DNA from: Kaistella polysaccharea
GTDB lineage: Bacteria; Bacteroidota; Bacteroidia; Flavobacteriales; Weeksellaceae
Direction of reading: 5' to 3'
DNA length: 64,000 nucleotides
Assembly: GCF_020410745.1 (NCBI RefSeq)
Contig: NZ_CP084528.1
Span: 1,612,001 to 1,676,000 of the forward strand
Shown here: positions 61,501 to 64,000 of the stretch, in pieces
Layout: the number at the start of each line of letters is the position of its first letter
Position numbering within the stretch: the first letter of the stretch is position 1
Notes under the pieces: model-generated
Told to the model about the DNA's origin: nothing
Seen by the model: the letters and a program-made list of their open reading frames with translations, nothing else
Database searches by the model: none
Program-made: the position numbers and the translations under genes

Positions 61501-62136
61501 GTGATGATTCCTGTTTTGGACAAGAAAACTGAAGCACAAATCTTAGCAGTTTCGGATTTGGTAAAACAGGAAGTGAATGTAAAAGAACTGCAACTCATTA
61601 ATGCTGATGAAGCGGCGGATTTAATTATCAAACAGATCAAGCCAAACTTTAAAACGTTGGGCGCACGACTTGGAAAAGATATGAAAACGGTGGCCGGAGA
61701 AATCACGAATTTTACGGCTGAACAGATTTCAACTTTAGAAAAAGAAGGAAAAATGGAAATTCAAGGCTATGAAATTTCATTAGATGATGTTGAGATTTTC
61801 ACGAAAGATATTCCAGGTTGGACGGTTACCAGTGAAGGTAAGTTAACGGTAGCGTTGGATTTGACACTCACCGACGAACTAAAAGCAGAAGGCGTTGCAC
61901 GAGAATTCATCAATAGAATTCAGAATTTAAGAAAAGAAAAAGATTTCGACTTAACTGACAGAATATCAATTCGTTTAGATGAAGAATGTCCTTTTACAAA
62001 AGAAATTATTAATAATAAGTCATATATTTCTTCGGAAGTATTGTCAGATAGAATAGAAATTGTAAATTCACTCTCAAATTTTGATGAAATTGAAATCGAT
62101 GACCTCGCTTTCAAAGTTGAGGTTCAAAAAATATAA
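58510..62136 (+). CDS. ileS: Isoleucyl-tRNA synthetase
   Basis: This 1208-residue class I synthetase charges tRNA-Ile. The HIGH-like motif reads GMPGIHHVMA near residue 53, and the KMSKR motif is near 759 (QKMSKRLGNAVDP). An editing (CP1) domain lies between them, and the C-terminal region is extended, as in the eukaryote-like IleRS of Bacteroidota. A 17-bp REP-like motif lies inside the gene at 60316-60332 (codons about 602-608) and encodes PSTGSG. The ATG at 58510 was chosen over an in-frame TTG at 58495. Confidence 0.95.
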   Translation: MKKFTEYKNLDLTAVAENITQFWEKNQTFKKSVDIREGQPEYVFYEGPPSANGMPGIHHVMARALKDIFCRYQTQNGKQVFRKAGWDTHGLPIELGVEKELGITKEDIGKTISVEDYNQACRNAVMRYTDVWNDLTEKIGYWVDLEDPYITYEPKYMETVWWLLKQLYDKDLMYKGYTIQPYSPAAGTGLSSHELNQPGTYRDVSDTTVVAQFKLKRAPENASETWKKLSAIAYPESNIDTSEIAGASCGGALHWEEFDAAKPKANVYFLAWTTTPWTLPSNTALAVGRDIEYVLVKTFNQYTFEPIHVILAKVLLEKNFGKKYFEGTDEDFNNYSSENKTIPYQILEEFTGADLAGENENTLQKRDELIKFSEFVNEDLGLEGSPRFSKKNNAIEYEQLIPWHSPAENADKAFRVIIGDFVTTEDGTGIVHIAPTFGADDSRVAKENDIPPMLIKDENDNLVPLVDLQGRFLKGGNTPQLFAEKFIKNEYYDNGNAPEKSWDVELAILLKTENKAFKVEKYVHSYPHCWRTDKPVLYYPLDSWFVKMTAVKDRLVALNETINWKPKSTGEGRFANWLVNVNDWNLSRSRYWGIPLPIWRTDPSTGSGPQEEIIIGSVEELMTEIQKSMDTGFMTENPFAAFEIGNMSKENYANIDLHKNIVDEIILVSASGKPMKRESDLIDVWFDSGSMPYAQLHYPFENKEMIDSNKAFPADFIAEGVDQTRGWFYTLHAIATAVFDSVAYKNVMSNGLVLDKNGQKMSKRLGNAVDPFTTLEKYGPDATRWYMISNANPWENLKFDLEGIDEVRRKFFGTLYNTYSFFALYANVDGFTYAEKDVENRPEIDRWILSELNLLVKDVTSFYEDYEPTKVARAINNFVNDNLSNWYVRLCRRRFWKGDYSEDKISAYQTLYTCLETVAKIAAPIAPFFMDQLYQDLNKITGKNAAESIHLTDFPKAQEKLIDQDLVEKTHLAQQITSMVFSLRKKENIKVRQPLQKVMIPVLDKKTEAQILAVSDLVKQEVNVKELQLINADEAADLIIKQIKPNFKTLGARLGKDMKTVAGEITNFTAEQISTLEKEGKMEIQGYEISLDDVEIFTKDIPGWTVTSEGKLTVALDLTLTDELKAEGVAREFINRIQNLRKEKDFDLTDRISIRLDEECPFTKEIINNKSYISSEVLSDRIEIVNSLSNFDEIEIDDLAFKVEVQKI
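60316..60332 (+). repeat. REP-type motif inside ileS
   Basis: The motif CCTTCGACAGGCTCAGG matches a short repeat common in intergenic DNA of many bacteria (the TTCGACAAGCTCAG type). Here it is in frame within a surface loop of IleRS, encoding PSTGSG between PLPIWRT and EIIIGSVEEL. Confidence 0.6.
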
Positions 62137-62200
62137 TAATTTGAAAAGTGACGGCTTCATGTAGACAGTCACATTAACCAATTAAAAAAACACACGCGCT

Positions 62201-62581
62201 ATGACTGAGGACAGACAAAGATATAATGACGCTGATTTACAGCAGTTCAAAATACTTATTCAAGGTAAAATTGATAAAGCAGAGAGAGACTTGATGCTTA
62301 TCCGGGAAAGTTTCATCAACGACCAAAATAATGGAACCGATGACACTTCGCCCACATTCAAAGCTTTCGAAGAAGGTGCTGAAACATTAAGTAAAGAACA
62401 AAATGCGATCTTGGCAGGAAGGCAGGAAAAATTTGTTCGGGATTTGAAAAACGCACTCGTACGTATTGAAAATAAAACGTATGGCATTTGCCGCGTAACC
62501 GGAAAGTTGATCCCGAAAGACAGACTACTAGCGGTTCCTCACGCAACCCTCAGCATCGAAGCTAAAAATATGCAACGGTAA
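62201..62581 (+). CDS. TraR/DksA-family protein lacking most zinc ligands
   Basis: This 126-residue protein has the DksA/TraR coiled-coil and zinc-finger layout: a helical hairpin (residues about 15-85) and the C-terminal YGICRVTGKLIPKDRLLAVPHATLSIEAKN. In canonical members four Cys bind zinc; here only the first remains, and the others are Thr, Ser and Ala. Such proteins are common in Bacteroidota. It may bind RNA polymerase and affect transcription, but this is not proven for the zinc-free form. It follows ileS by 64 bp. Confidence 0.85.
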   Translation: MTEDRQRYNDADLQQFKILIQGKIDKAERDLMLIRESFINDQNNGTDDTSPTFKAFEEGAETLSKEQNAILAGRQEKFVRDLKNALVRIENKTYGICRVTGKLIPKDRLLAVPHATLSIEAKNMQR

Positions 62582-62602
62582 ATTTATCATTTAATATGAA
62601 TG

Positions 62603-62653
62603 ATGTACAAAGTACAATGTATATTTCTATGCAGAATACTTTGTACATTTTTA
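62603..62653 (+). terminator. Hairpin after the DksA-like gene
   Basis: A perfect 12-bp inverted repeat ATGTACAAAGTA (62603-62614) with TACTTTGTACAT (62637-62648), a 22-nt loop and a T tract after it. It could be a terminator or a regulatory hairpin before the next gene (start 62664). Confidence 0.5.
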
Positions 62654-62663
62654 TTTTAAAATC

Positions 62664-62906
62664 ATGAACACGGTTTTCATTTTACTGGCAGTAGCAGTTA
62701 TTTTTATCTATTTTTTTCGAAAAAATATCAAAGAAAAGTTTGTCCCGAATAAAGACAAGTATCTTACAATTGATGACCGGTACAATGCTGAGAAGAAAAA
62801 AAGACAGGACGAAATTGATGCTATACTGAGTAAAATAGGTAAAAACGGCTTGAAAGATTTGACCGTAGAAGATAAAAAACGCCTCGACGAACTCTCAAAA
62901 AAATAA
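62664..62906 (+). CDS. Small membrane-anchored protein (80 aa)
   Basis: An 80-residue protein with one N-terminal membrane helix (FILLAVAVIFIYFF), then a polar cytosolic part with DDRYNAEKKKRQDEIDAILSKIGKNGLKDLTVEDKKRLDELSKK. The end resembles a DUF6576-type helix-hairpin found at the C-terminus of some Bacteroidota rhomboid proteases. It is a plausible small gene, 6 bp before the 66-aa gene. Function unknown. Confidence 0.7.
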   Translation: MNTVFILLAVAVIFIYFFRKNIKEKFVPNKDKYLTIDDRYNAEKKKRQDEIDAILSKIGKNGLKDLTVEDKKRLDELSKK

Positions 62907-62912
62907 ATTAAA

Positions 62913-63113
62913 ATGGAATCCCTTATCGTACATCCAAAAAATCAAATGGAACTTAATGCGCTGAAAAGTGTGATGAAAGAAATGGGTATTAAATTTGAAA
63001 AATTTCACACCAGAAATTTGAAAACTCCCTCTGTTACCGAGACAAAGACTGCTGCTCCAAAAAAAGCTAAGCCCACAAACACATCTAGAAATTATCCTAA
63101 GAAAGACCTGTAA
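62913..63113 (+). CDS. DUF2683-like small protein (66 aa)
   Basis: A 66-residue protein with the DUF2683-like start MESLIVHPKNQMELNALKSVMKEMGIKFEKF and a Thr/Pro/Lys-rich tail. The family is often found beside toxin-like genes in Bacteroidota, but none is next to it here. The stop shares its last base with the start of lspA (TAATG), so the two are translationally linked. Confidence 0.62.
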   Translation: MESLIVHPKNQMELNALKSVMKEMGIKFEKFHTRNLKTPSVTETKTAAPKKAKPTNTSRNYPKKDL

Positions 63114-63751
63114 TGAAGAAGATCGCTTTAATAACTTTTATAATATTACTCATTGATCAAGTCTCGAAATTTTATATAAAAACCCATTTCAATTTGGGCG
63201 AAAGCGTAAGCGTATTGCCCGGTTTTAAATTGACTTTTGTGGAAAATCCCGGCATGGCCTATGGTTTTCATTTCGGTGGTTTGATCGGAAAATACATTCT
63301 TGTAATTATTCGTGTATTTTTAATTGGTGGCATGGTTTATCTTTTCAGCAAGTGGCTGAAAGAAGGTGCTAGCAACTATCTGCTCATTCCAATGTCTATG
63401 ATATTTGCCGGCGCAATCGGAAATTTGATCGACGGAATGTTTTACGGAATGCTGTTCGACAGCGGAACTGTTTATGATGAAAGCATCAGCAGATGGATTG
63501 AATACGGTGGAATTTCGAAAGTCGTACCGTTCGGACAAGGCTATTCTACCTTCATGAAAGGTTGCGTGGTCGATATGCTCCACTTTCCTTTGGTTGATTG
63601 GTATGTTCCGGAAAGCTTCCCAATAATTGGGGGAAAACACATTGAATTTTTTAAATATATTTTCAACATTGCAGATTCTGCAATTACTGTCGGCGCTGCA
63701 TTATTACTGATTTTCAGAAAAAAAGCTCTACCGAACGGCTTAGATTTCTAA
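63113..63751 (+). CDS. lspA: Lipoprotein signal peptidase
   Basis: This 212-residue aspartic protease in the inner membrane cuts lipoprotein signal peptides. It has DQVSKFYIK near residue 15, NPGMAYG near 45 and the two catalytic Asp in GNLIDGMFYG and VVDMLHF. Between the two Asp sites lies a loop of about 50 residues not present in E. coli LspA but usual in Bacteroidota. It supports the lipoproteins seen in the window. Its start overlaps the 66-aa gene. Confidence 0.95.
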   Translation: MKKIALITFIILLIDQVSKFYIKTHFNLGESVSVLPGFKLTFVENPGMAYGFHFGGLIGKYILVIIRVFLIGGMVYLFSKWLKEGASNYLLIPMSMIFAGAIGNLIDGMFYGMLFDSGTVYDESISRWIEYGGISKVVPFGQGYSTFMKGCVVDMLHFPLVDWYVPESFPIIGGKHIEFFKYIFNIADSAITVGAALLLIFRKKALPNGLDF

Positions 63752-63784
63752 CGAATTACCAGTTCTTTCGAAGTCTTTTATTAT

Positions 63785-63792
63785 TATTTTTG
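63785..63792 (+). promoter_or_regulatory. -7 box of trpS
   Basis: TATTTTTG is an exact match, ending 26 nt before the trpS ATG. Confidence 0.4.
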
Positions 63793-63818
63793 TAAAAATT
63801 TTAAGTTAAACTCATTTA

Positions 63819-64000
63819 ATGTCCAGAATACTAACCGGAATACAGGCAACAGGAACTCCACATTTAGGAAATTTACTCGGCGCAATTATTCCCGCCATTG
63901 AACTTTCTAAAAAGAAAGAAAACGAATCTTTTTTATTTATTGCCAATCTGCATTCTTTAACGCAAATTAAAGATGCCGCAGAGTTGAAGAAAAACACCTA
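63819..64000 (+). CDS. trpS: Tryptophanyl-tRNA synthetase, N-terminal 60 residues (cut by window edge)
   Basis: The 60 visible residues start MSRILTGIQATGTPHLGNLLGAI, matching the class I TrpRS N-terminus; PHLGN is the HIGH motif (residues 14-18). ESFLFIANLHSLT follows. The frame is open at the window end. The start ATG follows a -7 box. Confidence 0.93.
   Translation, partial: MSRILTGIQATGTPHLGNLLGAIIPAIELSKKKENESFLFIANLHSLTQIKDAAELKKNT

Noticed and set aside
1-64000. CRISPR array, rRNA operon, IS element or integrase
   Set aside because: No regularly spaced repeats, rRNA sequence, transposase or recombinase was seen on either strand.

Overview
The window looks like a chromosome segment of a flavobacterium (Bacteroidota, Flavobacteriia), most likely the Chryseobacterium/Kaistella group. 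The evidence is the low GC content, the TAnnTTTG type of -7 promoter box, weak Shine-Dalgarno sequences, and a set of clade-typical genes: PorG and T9SS sorting domains, DUF4292, DUF4254, DUF2851, DUF6150, a PUR-family DUF3276 protein, bacillithiol genes bshA and bshB1, and a eukaryote-like long IleRS. The genus call is an inference from gene content.

Positions 1-8000 form an accessory (defence-type) region. The left edge holds the start of a BREX phage-defence operon on the minus strand (brxA, brxB and a brxC cut by the window edge). Facing away from it are a 93-aa orphan, a 450-aa AT-rich orphan and a two-domain nuclease (Cas4/RecB-like PD-(D/E)XK plus DEDDy exonuclease, DUF2779). A cassette of three small secreted proteins follows, bracketed by a 78-bp imperfect direct repeat. 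Each repeat copy contains the last 11 codons of a DUF2779 gene, and the second copy has no gene body. This marks a past recombination or insertion at the gene end. A structured palindromic stretch and a terminator close the region near 7950.

Positions 8060-42100 are core genome. In order they hold a dienoyl-CoA reductase-like SDR, a REP-like palindrome, an M16 protease, YhhN, and a dihydroorotase-family gene. A plus-strand run follows (flippase, dut, sugar nucleotidyltransferase, DUF4292 lipoprotein, EnvC-like LytM protein, tatA, DUF4254, lipoprotein, ribA), then deoD, a GH3 enzyme, bshA, DUF2851 and an AAE-type transporter. Next come nusB-DUF1573-yajC, an ABC exporter, the PUR protein, tRNA-His, bshB1, rmlD, a thioesterase, and the envelope operon porG-uppS-bamA-ompH-ompH.

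Positions 42250-50435 are a minus-strand exopolysaccharide/capsule operon. It reads membrane glycosyltransferase-like protein, GT2, EpsG polymerase-like, WecA/MraY-like initiating transferase, Wza-like export lipoprotein and Wzc-like tyrosine autokinase with a Gly-Tyr repeat tail. Upstream are an arginase-fold protein without recognisable metal ligands and a large T9SS cargo protein made of two FISUMP-like modules.

Positions 55100-64000 hold topA, DUF2062, ileS, a DksA-like protein lacking most zinc ligands, two small proteins, lspA and the start of trpS. No CRISPR array, rRNA, insertion sequence or integrase is visible.
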